Source: an uncultured Collinsella sp. (GTDB lineage: Bacteria; Actinomycetota; Coriobacteriia; Coriobacteriales; Coriobacteriaceae). From it: a stretch of 13,479 nt of DNA. The stretch covers positions 1 to 13,479 of the forward strand of contig CAAFOA010000194.1 of assembly GCA_900764415.1 (NCBI GenBank), in the 5' to 3' direction. Numbering within the stretch: the first letter of the stretch is position 1; each line of letters begins with the position of its first letter. Below are positions 5,279 through 13,386 of this stretch, piece by piece. The position numbers and the translations under genes are program-made. Under the pieces are notes generated by a model that worked only from the letters and a program-made list of their open reading frames with translations, made no database searches and had not been told where the DNA came from.

Positions 5279-7443
5279 TACGACCCACCGCCCAAGGCAC
5301 CCGCCAGTGTGGCGACATCGACGGTAAGTGGGATGGAACCGCCGCCGGGCAGCGGAATCTCCGCAAGCGTGAACACCGTGCCGCTGATAGTGCGCTCGAC
5401 TTGATATTCCAGCGCCTCGCAAAGCGCCTTGGGGTCGGTCACGCCCAGCGGAATACTTCGTAGCTTGTCCTGCACTTTAGAAAGACCTGTGATGTCAGAC
5501 CCCGGGCTCTTGATGACATTGGCGGTGTCGGTCAGCACCGGCTTTCGTAGGCGCAAGTCGCACGGCTCCAAGCCCAGCGCCGCCACGGACGCCGAAACGG
5601 TATCGCCAAGCCACGACGCAATGGAACCCAACGCACCGCTGCCCCCTCCCAGGTCATCGATCATCTCGTCCATGAGCTCGTCGGCCGAGCCTTGGATGTC
5701 TCCGTATCCCACAAGCAGCCGTCCCCAAACATCCATGACACCATCGAGTACGCCGACAACGCCACCCGAACGCTCCTCCAGCGTCGAGAAAAACCGCGAG
5801 AGAACGTTGTTCTGCGCCGTCGCGTCATCGGGCGCCAGCACCGCAGCAGAGATCGCGCCGCGATCGCCAAGCCTGACTGTCGTGTTAAACGAAGAGTTGA
5901 GCTCATCGGGGCTCGAGATGGCACCCGAAACCGCAAGGGCAACCACGCCGTTGCGACCGGGCGGAGCGATACGCGGACGCTCGCCCGAAAGCGCTTTAAT
6001 GGCCTCGTCAAACGCATTGCCCGCACGGTCAGCCTCGTCCTCGGTCTGGCGCATGAGCTCGAGCTCTTTGTTGCGGCATTCGACGTATTTCTCCAGGGCG
6101 TCTTTGAACTCATCAAAGTGGTACTCGAAGCCGTTTTCGATAGAAGTCGAAGGAGCCGCAACGGCGCCGAGCGACGAAACACCAAAATGGCATCTGTTGC
6201 ATTTGTCCTGCCCGTCATAAGCAGCGACCGAGGCTAGCCCGCCTGGTGTCCCTTTCTTATAGTTGGGGCAGCTCGTTCCATAATGCAGATACGTTTTGCC
6301 ATCGTTGGTACTAGTTGGCCACGCCGCATCGGTATAGAGTTCCGTCGCTCGGACCTCGTCGGTGTTGCGCGGCAGCAACGGAATATAGGAAGTGGCCCGG
6401 CTTCCGTCTTCGGTTATATATGCGCGATTGACCTCTGCGCTCGCATAGGTGTAAAACGCCTTGCGCGCCGCCGACTCCGCCTTCGTCTCGACGCTTGAAC
6501 CCTGCGGTTTTTCGTCTGCCAGACGCTGGTGATAGTAGGCCTTCGCGCGATCGAGTGCCACTTGCGGCTCCCACGTGATACTCGAGGCATAGTGCGGATT
6601 CTCAATATCCGAAAGCTTCGCCAAACTCTTCGCGCGTTCCCACATGCATGAGCAACTGCCGACCGAAGCCGGATCCGACCCGCCGCAATCCGCAAGCCAG
6701 GCGCGCTCTTTTGCTTTCGCCGTCTCCTCCGAGGCCTTCTGCAGCTCATCTGCTGCGCGTTCCAGATCTTTCGATGTGTCTTTAATCACATCGGTCGAGA
6801 TCTCGGAACCCTCGAGCGCAACGAAATCCGACTCGGACGTCCTGGGCACGGCAAGCGCCGTACCGGTATAGGTCGCACCCTCGGTATCCTGCGCCGACAC
6901 GGCCTGCGTAGCTCGCGCGGCAACCAGATACGGTAGAGCCGTCTCGATTTTCTGCAAGCCCTTGGAGGCGCTTTTGGCAAACTTGTTGCGCGTTTTAATG
7001 ATCTCGATTCCCGTGTCGACCATATCGCCCGCGGCAAGCTCGGCCCCCGGAATAAGGATGGCGACCAAGCCGGTGCCGATCGTGGCAAACCCCGCCAGAC
7101 CCAAACTCAAAATGCTCGCATCCACCACCGTCGCAGCCGTATGGTAGGACGACACCACATTGGCGCCTGCCAGCGCGCCGCTATCGGCAGCCACCTGGGT
7201 GTCTCCCGCGCGCGACATGCTCCATATCGCCGCCGTCGACGAAAACAGTAGCGTGAGCACCACCAAGATGACCACCGCGGAGGAGAGCGTGGTATAGGCA
7301 CCGTCTTCGATAAACAGGTCGATCCCAGCTCGACCCATAAAGCCGCCTCGCTTGCAGCGAGCACGCGGTCGGCAACGGCCCGCAAGCCCCCTCGTCACCT
7401 TCAACAGGCAGCGCTTAATCCCATGCAGCAATCCATGAATCAT
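5278..7443 (-). CDS. Large TadG-like pilus assembly protein with cysteine-rich ectodomain
   Basis: A 721-residue membrane-anchored protein. A basic N-terminus (residues 1-40) precedes one membrane helix (about 52-78) and the Tad-domain signature DTQVAADSGALAGANVV (81-97), typical of TadG N-termini. A second hydrophobic stretch lies at about 105-135. The rest is a large probable extracellular region with a charged helix likely to coil (222-250), a cysteine cluster (C253, C264, C266, C392, and CNRCH at 415-419) and a Gly-rich C-terminus. TadG proteins are thought to link the pilus machine to the cell surface. ATG 7443 has an excellent GGAGGGAG 4 nt upstream and overlaps the preceding tadE by 29 nt. 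I see no von Willebrand A domain, which many TadG proteins carry, so orthology is limited to the N-terminal part. Confidence 0.78.
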   Translation of the reverse strand: MIHGLLHGIKRCLLKVTRGLAGRCRPRARCKRGGFMGRAGIDLFIEDGAYTTLSSAVVILVVLTLLFSSTAAIWSMSRAGDTQVAADSGALAGANVVSSYHTAATVVDASILSLGLAGFATIGTGLVAILIPGAELAAGDMVDTGIEIIKTRNKFAKSASKGLQKIETALPYLVAARATQAVSAQDTEGATYTGTALAVPRTSESDFVALEGSEISTDVIKDTSKDLERAADELQKASEETAKAKERAWLADCGGSDPASVGSCSCMWERAKSLAKLSDIENPHYASSITWEPQVALDRAKAYYHQRLADEKPQGSSVETKAESAARKAFYTYASAEVNRAYITEDGSRATSYIPLLPRNTDEVRATELYTDAAWPTSTNDGKTYLHYGTSCPNYKKGTPGGLASVAAYDGQDKCNRCHFGVSSLGAVAAPSTSIENGFEYHFDEFKDALEKYVECRNKELELMRQTEDEADRAGNAFDEAIKALSGERPRIAPPGRNGVVALAVSGAISSPDELNSSFNTTVRLGDRGAISAAVLAPDDATAQNNVLSRFFSTLEERSGGVVGVLDGVMDVWGRLLVGYGDIQGSADELMDEMIDDLGGGSGALGSIASWLGDTVSASVAALGLEPCDLRLRKPVLTDTANVIKSPGSDITGLSKVQDKLRSIPLGVTDPKALCEALEYQVERTISGTVFTLAEIPLPGGGSIPLTVDVATLAGALGGGS

Positions 7444-7885
7444 AATCTCCCTCCAGCCACTCGGGACGCGATCGATACGAGACGTCGACCTTAAGCTCGA
7501 CATAGCCGTCTTGGCCTGCGCTACCCATAGCCTGCGCAAACGCACCGATCACGGGCAGCGGTTTAACCTCGCCGGTAACAGAAACGGACGAGACGCCGCC
7601 CGCATCAGCCCGACCAAGCTCGATATCCCACGACAGGGGCCCGCCGGCATGGAAAATCGAAACGTCGGGAACCGCGGCAAGACGGCGGCGGGCAAACTCC
7701 TTAATATCCTCGTCATCCCCCACCGTCGTCGTGGTCATGAGCCGCGCGGTCTCGGCGGCGGCAGACTCCATGACCGCGCGTGTATAGAGCAGGCACACCG
7801 GCTGCAGCGCCAACAGGACGAGCGTCAGAAACGTCGGCAGCAGGAATGCCGCCTCGACCGTAGACTGCGCCCGGTCCTCGCGCAT
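7415..7885 (-). CDS. tadE: TadE-like pseudopilin (first copy)
   Basis: A 156-residue minor pilin. A six-residue leader (MREDRA) is followed by QSTVEAAFLLPTF, fitting prepilin peptidase cleavage after Ala6 with Glu11 at +5. A hydrophobic helix spans about 12-34, then VMESAAAETARLM, a TadE-type segment after the helix. The soluble part (residues 50-156) has no cysteine and ends in an aromatic tail (WLEGDYDSWIAAWD). The start ATG lies 4 nt after the stop of the small Flp-like gene and has no strong ribosome-binding site, so translation probably depends on the upstream gene. The in-frame extension to 8170 would cover the whole preceding gene and is rejected. Confidence 0.85.
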   Translation of the reverse strand: MREDRAQSTVEAAFLLPTFLTLVLLALQPVCLLYTRAVMESAAAETARLMTTTTVGDDEDIKEFARRRLAAVPDVSIFHAGGPLSWDIELGRADAGGVSSVSVTGEVKPLPVIGAFAQAMGSAGQDGYVELKVDVSYRSRPEWLEGDYDSWIAAWD

Positions 7886-7889
7886 GGCA

Positions 7890-8108
7890 TCAATAGAGCA
7901 CGATGTCCTTAGCACCCGCAGCAGCGTCGACAACCGATGTCGAGGTGACGCCGTGAGACGCCGTCCGCTCGACCAGCGCCGCCAAGCGCCCATCGGCACC
8001 GGCACGCCAAAGCCCTGCGATCGCCAGCACGATGGAAAGCAGTGCCACCGTGACGATGGCGTATTCGACCGTTGCCTGGGCAGATTCCTCACGCAGGACA
8101 TCATGCAT
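7890..8108 (-). CDS. Second Flp-like small pilin
   Basis: A 72-residue protein with leader MHDVLREESA, probable cleavage before QATVEYA (Glu15 at +5, Tyr16 at +6, the Flp Glu-Tyr pair) and a hydrophobic helix at about 17-36. Its N-terminal run LREESAQxTxEYAI is identical in pattern to that of the main Flp pilin, pointing to duplication. Unlike Flp it has a longer, polar C-terminal part of about 35 residues (TASHGVTSTSVVDAAAGAKDIVLY). AGGAGGGG lies 7 nt before ATG 8108, and the preceding gene ends one base upstream of that ATG. It could be a minor pilin, a tip component or a second subunit. Confidence 0.8.
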   Translation of the reverse strand: MHDVLREESAQATVEYAIVTVALLSIVLAIAGLWRAGADGRLAALVERTASHGVTSTSVVDAAAGAKDIVLY

Positions 8109-8109
8109 T

Positions 8110-8673
8110 TCACGACCCCTCCTTTGAGTTCGTTGTCTGCGGGGTCAGGCGGACCACGCGCAGGCGACACGAAGTATCACCAGCATCCGCGGCAACCGTC
8201 ACCATATCGACCCAGCCGCGTCCGTCACGCACGATGGCGCCCCACACGTTGCCCTTGATGTCGAGATAGCCACTCAGAGCAAGTTGCGCCGTGGGCACCT
8301 CGCGATAGGCACGCAGCATATCCGCCGCCGCCTCGGTCATCGGTCGGCACTCGGACCATGCGAGACGAACAGCGACGGCATTGTTTGCAGATGAACCCGT
8401 TGCAGCGTCCGCACACTCGTCGAGTGCTTGCAAGAACGTTTGTGCCGTGACGGCGGCGTTCGCATCGTCCGCACCTCGCTCATCGTCTATTTGAGACGCC
8501 GCAGCCGAGCCCGAGCCCGCATCCGCGGCAACCCCTAAACGTTGTTGCCGTGCTGCGTTAAGCCCCCAAACCGCCACTGCCACCGCCACGACCGCACAGG
8601 CGAGCACCAGCAACGCGCCGACGGGACGGGCGCCCTCTACAGGCTGTTGATGCCCTCGCTGATAGCGCTCCAT
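8110..8673 (-). CDS. Single-pass membrane protein of unknown function in the Tad operon
   Basis: A 187-residue protein I do not recognise. A short basic N-terminus precedes one membrane helix (about 17-38, GALLVLACAVVAVAVAVWGL). An Ala/Gly/Ser-rich low-complexity linker follows (40-75), then a compact domain of about 110 residues with three cysteines (87, 109, 169). The likely orientation is N-in with the domain outside. The C-terminal half has alternating hydrophobic residues (LSGYLDIKGNVWGAIVRDGRGWVDMVTVAAD), suggesting beta structure. ATG 8673 overlaps flp by 37 nt with only a weak AAGG; no better start exists before the helix. It lacks the AQxTxE prepilin motif of its neighbours, so it is probably an assembly or stability factor rather than a pilin. 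Confidence 0.7.
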   Translation of the reverse strand: MERYQRGHQQPVEGARPVGALLVLACAVVAVAVAVWGLNAARQQRLGVAADAGSGSAAASQIDDERGADDANAAVTAQTFLQALDECADAATGSSANNAVAVRLAWSECRPMTEAAADMLRAYREVPTAQLALSGYLDIKGNVWGAIVRDGRGWVDMVTVAADAGDTSCRLRVVRLTPQTTNSKEGS

Positions 8674-8870
8674 AAATCTTGGACCTTGCCCTTAAATGCA
8701 ACGATGGCAATGATGGCAATCACCACGAGCACACCGACTAGGATGGCGTACTCGGTGGTGCCCTGCGCGCTCTCCTCCCGCAGCAGTTCTTCGGCACGCT
8801 GGCGAGCGTGAATTGACTGGCAAAACGCCAAGCTCCAGACCTTGCCAACAACGTCAGTCATCGTATTCAT
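8637..8870 (-). CDS. flp: Flp major pilin
   Basis: A 77-residue Flp/Fap-type prepilin. The leader of 35 residues is long for the family and ends REESA. Cleavage before QGTTEYA would put Glu40 at +5 and Tyr41 at +6, the conserved Flp pair. The mature 42-residue peptide is one hydrophobic helix (ILVGVLVVIAIIAIVAF) with a short tail (KGKVQDLWSAISEGINSL), the usual Flp architecture. The gene starts 10 nt after tadC with GGAGG 5 nt before ATG 8870. This is the strongest candidate for the filament subunit. The peptidase that would mature it (TadV/CpaA) is not in the window. Confidence 0.92.
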   Translation of the reverse strand: MNTMTDVVGKVWSLAFCQSIHARQRAEELLREESAQGTTEYAILVGVLVVIAIIAIVAFKGKVQDLWSAISEGINSL

Positions 8871-8880
8871 GTATTCCTCC

Positions 8881-9522
8881 CTACATCATCCCGCCTGCTC
8901 CCAGCAGCGGGCCCAATATGGACAGAAGCAACGCCGGCAAGATGAGCGTGCCGGTGGGAATCAGCAACTTGACCGGCGCACGCTCAATCTCACGCTCGAC
9001 CGCGGCGCGATGGGCCGCGCGAATCTCGCGACTTTGGGCCGCCAGCGTCTCGGCAAGCGGGGCACCGAGAGCAAGCGCCTGCCCCGCTGTGATGGCAAAG
9101 GTCTCGAGCGCCCGCACATCCAGGTCGCGCGCGGCCGCCAGAAGCTCATCCTCTCGCGTCCCTACGCCCACCCGCCATGCCATGCAGGCTCGCTCAAGGC
9201 GGAGCGCCAACGTCGATTGGCGATTGGCGCAAAAAACCTCAAGCGCCGCATCGAACGAAAGACCGGCCGAAAGCCCCAGACGCACCACGTCGATCATCTC
9301 GGACACCTCGCCGAGCGACACCTGCGCCGTACCACCCGTGCCGAGCATGCCCCTCAACCGTGCTACCAGGACATCGGTCACCGATCGGGCAGCCGCAACA
9401 ACCAGCAGCGCCTCGCGTTTGCAGACCTGGGCGATCTTGCATGCGTCCGCACGATTGAGCCCTGTCACGATAAACACGCTGAGCGCGCACAGGCATGCCG
9501 CGACCCCGACCAGGGCGCTCAT
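8881..9522 (-). CDS. tadC: Tad platform protein TadC
   Basis: A 213-residue inner-membrane protein with a type II secretion F (T2SSF) domain, paired with TadB to form the platform on which the TadA ATPase acts. Visible elements are an N-terminal helix (residues 2-21), the cytoplasmic helical T2SSF region (about 70-182, including EVSEMIDVVRLGLSAGLSFDAALEVF and GAPLAETLAAQ) and a C-terminal hydrophobic helix (KLLIPTGTLILPALLLSILGPLL, 185-207). It is shorter than many TadC proteins of about 300 residues, with a reduced N-terminal part. ATG 9522 overlaps the tadB stop as ATGA and has GGTGGAG upstream. An in-frame extension to 9660 lies inside tadB and is rejected. Confidence 0.9.
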   Translation of the reverse strand: MSALVGVAACLCALSVFIVTGLNRADACKIAQVCKREALLVVAAARSVTDVLVARLRGMLGTGGTAQVSLGEVSEMIDVVRLGLSAGLSFDAALEVFCANRQSTLALRLERACMAWRVGVGTREDELLAAARDLDVRALETFAITAGQALALGAPLAETLAAQSREIRAAHRAAVEREIERAPVKLLIPTGTLILPALLLSILGPLLGAGGMM

Positions 9523-10445
9523 AGCTCCACCCGCATAATGCGTCGGATGACCACCAGGGCGACGGCGTTGAGGGCAAGTCCCAGTACCACGGCACCGGCA
9601 CCCGCCGGCGTTGCAAGGCCGCGGCGAAAGTCGGCCGAAAGCAGCGCCAGCACCGCGCACATACCCGCCGGCATCGCCGAGACCATGTGTGCCGACATAC
9701 GAGCCTGCGATGTCTTGACGTCCAAGCGGCGCTTGAGCTCAATGCGCTCCCCCACCATGCTCGACGCCTCGGACAACAGATCGGCAAGCGGGGCACCGGT
9801 TCGCTGCGACACCTTGAGCGCCAAGGTGACAAGCGAAAGGCCGGGGGCATCGATACGGTCGAGTAGGTCATCCAACGCATCAGTCGCCGAGACGCCGCAG
9901 TCGATCGCCGTCGCCACGCGCAAAAACTCGGTATGCACCGGCTCTTGCGCGTGAGTTCCCACAAACCTCATGCCCTGGGCCAGCGAATGACCCGAGGCGA
10001 GCGACATAGAGAGCGCCGTAAAGGCCTCGGGCATGGCTTCTTCCACATCGTGTTGCTCGCGGCGACGGTCGAAGGTGTCGCGAGCGGCGCCTACGCCAAA
10101 CGGTGCGAGCAGCCCCAGGACAAAGCCGATGGGCGACAGCGATACGACAGTCAGGGCAATGCCGCAGACACCACTCGATAGCAGCAAGCATGCCAGGCGC
10201 GCCTCGTCATCCTCGATAACAAGGCCAAGGCGATGTGCTGGAACCAGCGCCGCCCAGGAGCGGGCAATCTTTTTTAGCAGGTCGTTTTCTACCAACTCGC
10301 GCGGCAGCCTCTCGGCAACCGACTCAAGCGCATGACTGACCAGTTCCGCCGGCGGCACGCGCGACACACGAGGCTCCGCCCCGCACGCCACCGCGGCAGA
10401 AAGCCCTGTCAAGCCCCCTACGACGAGGGGCACAACGATCTCCAT
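9519..10445 (-). CDS. tadB: Tad platform protein TadB
   Basis: A 308-residue membrane protein with a T2SSF domain. Hydrophobic segments are at about 3-22 and 83-120, and two more follow the domain (252-272 and 282-302). The cytoplasmic F domain (about 135-245) shows the family pattern EEAMPEAFTALSMSLASGHSLAQGMRFVG and LKVSQRTGAPLADLLSEAS. It forms the inner-membrane platform with TadC and is expected to couple TadA ATP hydrolysis to pilin assembly. The ATG at 10445 has GGAGGT 6 nt upstream and overlaps the end of tadA by 28 nt, which indicates coupled translation. Confidence 0.92.
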   Translation of the reverse strand: MEIVVPLVVGGLTGLSAAVACGAEPRVSRVPPAELVSHALESVAERLPRELVENDLLKKIARSWAALVPAHRLGLVIEDDEARLACLLLSSGVCGIALTVVSLSPIGFVLGLLAPFGVGAARDTFDRRREQHDVEEAMPEAFTALSMSLASGHSLAQGMRFVGTHAQEPVHTEFLRVATAIDCGVSATDALDDLLDRIDAPGLSLVTLALKVSQRTGAPLADLLSEASSMVGERIELKRRLDVKTSQARMSAHMVSAMPAGMCAVLALLSADFRRGLATPAGAGAVVLGLALNAVALVVIRRIMRVEL

Positions 10446-11746
10446 TCGTCCACCTCCTCTTGTGTGAGCGTTCCCGAGCGCAGGCCCTCCGCGATAAACG
10501 GAGGCTCGCGATCGAGCGTCCAGGTGCGCGTGGCGGCATCGAACGTCACGTAGCGCTCAAGCTCCACGCCGCCTGACGTGCCGCGTCGCACCCCCGAATA
10601 GGAGGACACGAAACGCCTGCCGTCCGCATGACGCTCGGACATCACGATGCCGTCGAGCGCCATGGCAATCTGCTCCTCGATAAGCTCGCTCGGCAGATCG
10701 ATGCCATAGCGCGCAAGCAGCGTCAAACGCACCACGGTCTCCTGCTCGGTGCCCGCATGAAGCGTGGTGAGCGATCCGTCGTGCCCGGTGTTCATGGCCT
10801 GCAGCATGTCGCAACATTCCGCACCGCGCACCTCACCCACCACAATACGGTCGGGACGCATGCGCAGGGCGTTGGTCACCAGATCGCGGATTGTCACCGC
10901 GCCCTCGCCCTCAATTGAAGCCTCGCGCGCCTCCAGGCGAACCACATGCGGGTGATGTGCAAACTTGAGCTCGGCGGAGTCCTCGATCGTCACGATGCGC
11001 TCGCCGGTGGATATCTCGCACGATAGCGCGTTGAGCAGTGTGGTCTTGCCCGACCCCGTGCCACCTGCAACCGCCAAATCCTGGCGCAGCGATACCGCGC
11101 ACGAAAGCAGCTGCGCATACCAAAGCGGTAGCGACCCCAGGCCCACAAGCTCGTCCAACGAACAGATGCGGTCTGAAAACTTGCGGATGGTGAGGATTGG
11201 CCCATCGATCGCCACGGGCGGGATCACCGCGTTGACGCGATAGCCCGTCTTGAGGCGGGCGTTGACAATGGGGCTGCGCTCGTCGATGCGCCTGCCCAGC
11301 GGCGAGATGATGCGGTCGATGAGCACGCGGATCTGCTCGTCATCCTCAAATGCATGCTCGATGGGATATAAGACGCCGCCGCGTTCAAAGAAAGCCGAGC
11401 GGCAACCGTTGACCATGATCTCGGTGACGGTGTCGTCCTCGATGAGCGGCTGCAGCGGGCCCAGGCCCACCACGTCGTCCAAGATCTCGTCGATGATGGT
11501 CTCGCGCTCGGGCGTCGCCAGGTCGCCCGGCTCCTCCACGTTAAGCGCCGCCTCCACCGCAGGACGCAATTCCGAGCGGGCGCGCGCCGGATCGATGTAT
11601 GCGCTGATACGCGCCACCTCGTCATAGCCCATGCGGTCCATCACGGCGCGCTTGGTGCGGCGCTTGACGGCACGGTGGCGCCCCGCATCAACAGGCGCCG
11701 CCGCCGCGGCCGCACCGGCTTCCTTAATCCTTGTTTGCAAGCTCAT
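10418..11746 (-). CDS. tadA: Tad pilus secretion ATPase TadA (CpaF family)
   Basis: A 442-residue hexameric secretion ATPase of the VirB11/CpaF family that powers Flp pilus assembly at the cytoplasmic face. Motifs are intact: Walker [10 protein letters not shown] (residues 228-236, Lys234), the Asp box TIEDSAEL (253-260), Walker [12 protein letters not shown] (300-310, Glu305) and the His box [11 protein letters not shown] (321-331). The N-terminal domain has the expected [20 protein letters not shown] (95-114), and the length is normal. ATG 11746 overlaps the tadZ stop as ATGA, with GAGGGTG 7 nt upstream. A poly-Ala stretch (residues 11-17) in the N-terminal extension is probably just a flexible linker. 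Confidence 0.97.
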   Translation of the reverse strand: MSLQTRIKEAGAAAAAAPVDAGRHRAVKRRTKRAVMDRMGYDEVARISAYIDPARARSELRPAVEAALNVEEPGDLATPERETIIDEILDDVVGLGPLQPLIEDDTVTEIMVNGCRSAFFERGGVLYPIEHAFEDDEQIRVLIDRIISPLGRRIDERSPIVNARLKTGYRVNAVIPPVAIDGPILTIRKFSDRICSLDELVGLGSLPLWYAQLLSCAVSLRQDLAVAGGTGSGKTTLLNALSCEISTGERIVTIEDSAELKFAHHPHVVRLEAREASIEGEGAVTIRDLVTNALRMRPDRIVVGEVRGAECCDMLQAMNTGHDGSLTTLHAGTEQETVVRLTLLARYGIDLPSELIEEQIAMALDGIVMSERHADGRRFVSSYSGVRRGTSGGVELERYVTFDAATRTWTLDREPPFIAEGLRSGTLTQEEVDEWRSLCPSS

Positions 11747-13386
11747 CGCGAATCACCCTCGCGCGACCAGGGAAGACGGATACGTGGGCGCTCGGTGCGC
11801 GTCGCGCGGTCGGTGACCATGTCACTCCAGGGACCGACGGCGCAGCCCAGCTCCACGAGCATCTCGCGTGTGGCTTCGCGCACGCTGGTGGCAAAAGCGC
11901 TGGTCTGGCCCACCGCCTCGTCAGCACGGCCGAATGCCATGAGCGCCGTCAAATCCTGCCCGCCGTCGGCAATGCGAATCTTGGAGCTCAACGCGCAGGT
12001 AATCTCAAAGCGCATGGCGACATCCTCGTCGGCGCCGCGCGCGCCAAACCGGTTGAATACGGCGCTCATGCGCGTACGCGGCACGCCCACACGGCTCGCC
12101 AGTTCGATAACGCGTGCCGCGGACGGCGCAGATGACACCGATTGATCGCCCACGACCAGGCAGCGGTCGCTTGCCGCCACCGCGGCCGCCACGGCGTCAC
12201 CCCAAAAGACCGAGGTGTCGACAAGCACCACGTCGGATTCGTGGCGCAAGACATCGAGCAACAGCTCCACCGGACGCGCCATGAGCTCGGCCTGTTCGGG
12301 CGCGGCGACCGGACCCCAAAGCGTGACGCCCGGGGCCACGCGCATCGAGGCGGCCACGATGTCCGATTCGGCGAGTGCGCCCGCAGCCGATGGCTCGATA
12401 AGCGTCGCCATGTCATGCGGGGCATCGGCGCCCAACAGGTCGTAGAGGTTTCCAAACATCAGGTCCAAGTCGAGCACGGCAGCACGCAGGCCCAGCAGCG
12501 ACGCCGCGTGCGACATGGCGGCGACGATCGTCGACTTGCCGCAACCGCCCGAACCCGAGACGGCGCAGACAACCGGAGCTCGATGCGACAGAGCGGCGGC
12601 ATCCGCCGGCGGCGCGGGGGCAGGCGACGCGGGCACGGACGGCAACGTCCCCGTCTCCCCGGCAGCGCTCACATGCTGCGCCCAAGCCGGCATGGCAGGT
12701 TGCTCGGTCTGCGGGACCGAGTCTGGAGACTTCACGGTCGCATCGACACGCACGCTGTCGCTCTCGGCAAGCCCCTCCACCTCGTCGAGCTCATCGACCA
12801 GGCTCACGCCATGCACGTATCCCATATCAGCATCCAAAAGATCCTCGCCATACGGCACCGGCTCTCCGACTTCATCGTATGCAAGGGGATCCCGGGGACA
12901 CCGACCATGCTCGGCTTCCGCTTTTCCATAATCATCAACACGCGGGCCTCTTGTAGCGCGAGGCGCCCCGGGTTCCCTATCAACAAAAGCATCGGGCTCA
13001 ATCGTCAGACACCGGTCGTAGTCAACCGTTCCCTCGCCTGCGCGCCCGTTGCCGCATATGCTACGCGCAGCGATAACCTCGGTCGCCCCCGCGCGAAACA
13101 GCCCCTCGATATCCGAAGGATCGAGCGTCTCTATCAGTACGACCACGCGGCTCACGCGGCCCTCGGCCGTCAGGCGCGCAACAGTCTTTCGCACGTCTTC
13201 GGCATCGAACAGGGTCGCCGCGATAATCGCCGCCCCGCGACGCGACGGAAACGCCCGCGCCATGGACACCAGCCCATCCAGGTCGCCCACGCGAAGCACC
13301 TGCGCGCCCGCATCGCGGCCCTCGACTTCCCGCTGCAGCAATCCGTAATCACCACACGCGCAGCATGCAAGCCAGATCGCCTTCAT
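11743..13386 (-). CDS. tadZ: TadZ/CpaE-like MinD-superfamily ATPase
   Basis: A 547-residue protein that probably positions the Tad machinery at the membrane. The N-terminal ~108 residues look like an atypical receiver domain (VVVLIETLDPSDIEGLFRAGATEVIAA). A 160-residue acidic and Pro/Ala-rich linker with no visible fold follows (about 110-270), then a MinD/ParA-type ATPase. Walker A reads SGSGGCGKST (residues 277-286): the P-loop lysine is present (Lys284), but the signature lysine of the deviant Walker A (KGGxGKT) is Ser279. The next motif, DLDLMFGNLYDLLG, is typical of CpaE. ATG 13386 overlaps the upstream stop as TGATG; GTG 13389 is an alternative, and GGAGG serves either. tadA follows with a 4-nt overlap. 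Confidence 0.88.
   Translation of the reverse strand: MKAIWLACCACGDYGLLQREVEGRDAGAQVLRVGDLDGLVSMARAFPSRRGAAIIAATLFDAEDVRKTVARLTAEGRVSRVVVLIETLDPSDIEGLFRAGATEVIAARSICGNGRAGEGTVDYDRCLTIEPDAFVDREPGAPRATRGPRVDDYGKAEAEHGRCPRDPLAYDEVGEPVPYGEDLLDADMGYVHGVSLVDELDEVEGLAESDSVRVDATVKSPDSVPQTEQPAMPAWAQHVSAAGETGTLPSVPASPAPAPPADAAALSHRAPVVCAVSGSGGCGKSTIVAAMSHAASLLGLRAAVLDLDLMFGNLYDLLGADAPHDMATLIEPSAAGALAESDIVAASMRVAPGVTLWGPVAAPEQAELMARPVELLLDVLRHESDVVLVDTSVFWGDAVAAAVAASDRCLVVGDQSVSSAPSAARVIELASRVGVPRTRMSAVFNRFGARGADEDVAMRFEITCALSSKIRIADGGQDLTALMAFGRADEAVGQTSAFATSVREATREMLVELGCAVGPWSDMVTDRATRTERPRIRLPWSREGDSR

Noticed and set aside
6187..6201. A genuine c-type cytochrome domain in the TadG-like protein
   Set aside because: There is a single CxxCH with no recognisable distal methionine region or cytochrome fold, and the protein has a Tad-type N-terminus. 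Kept only as a conservation question.
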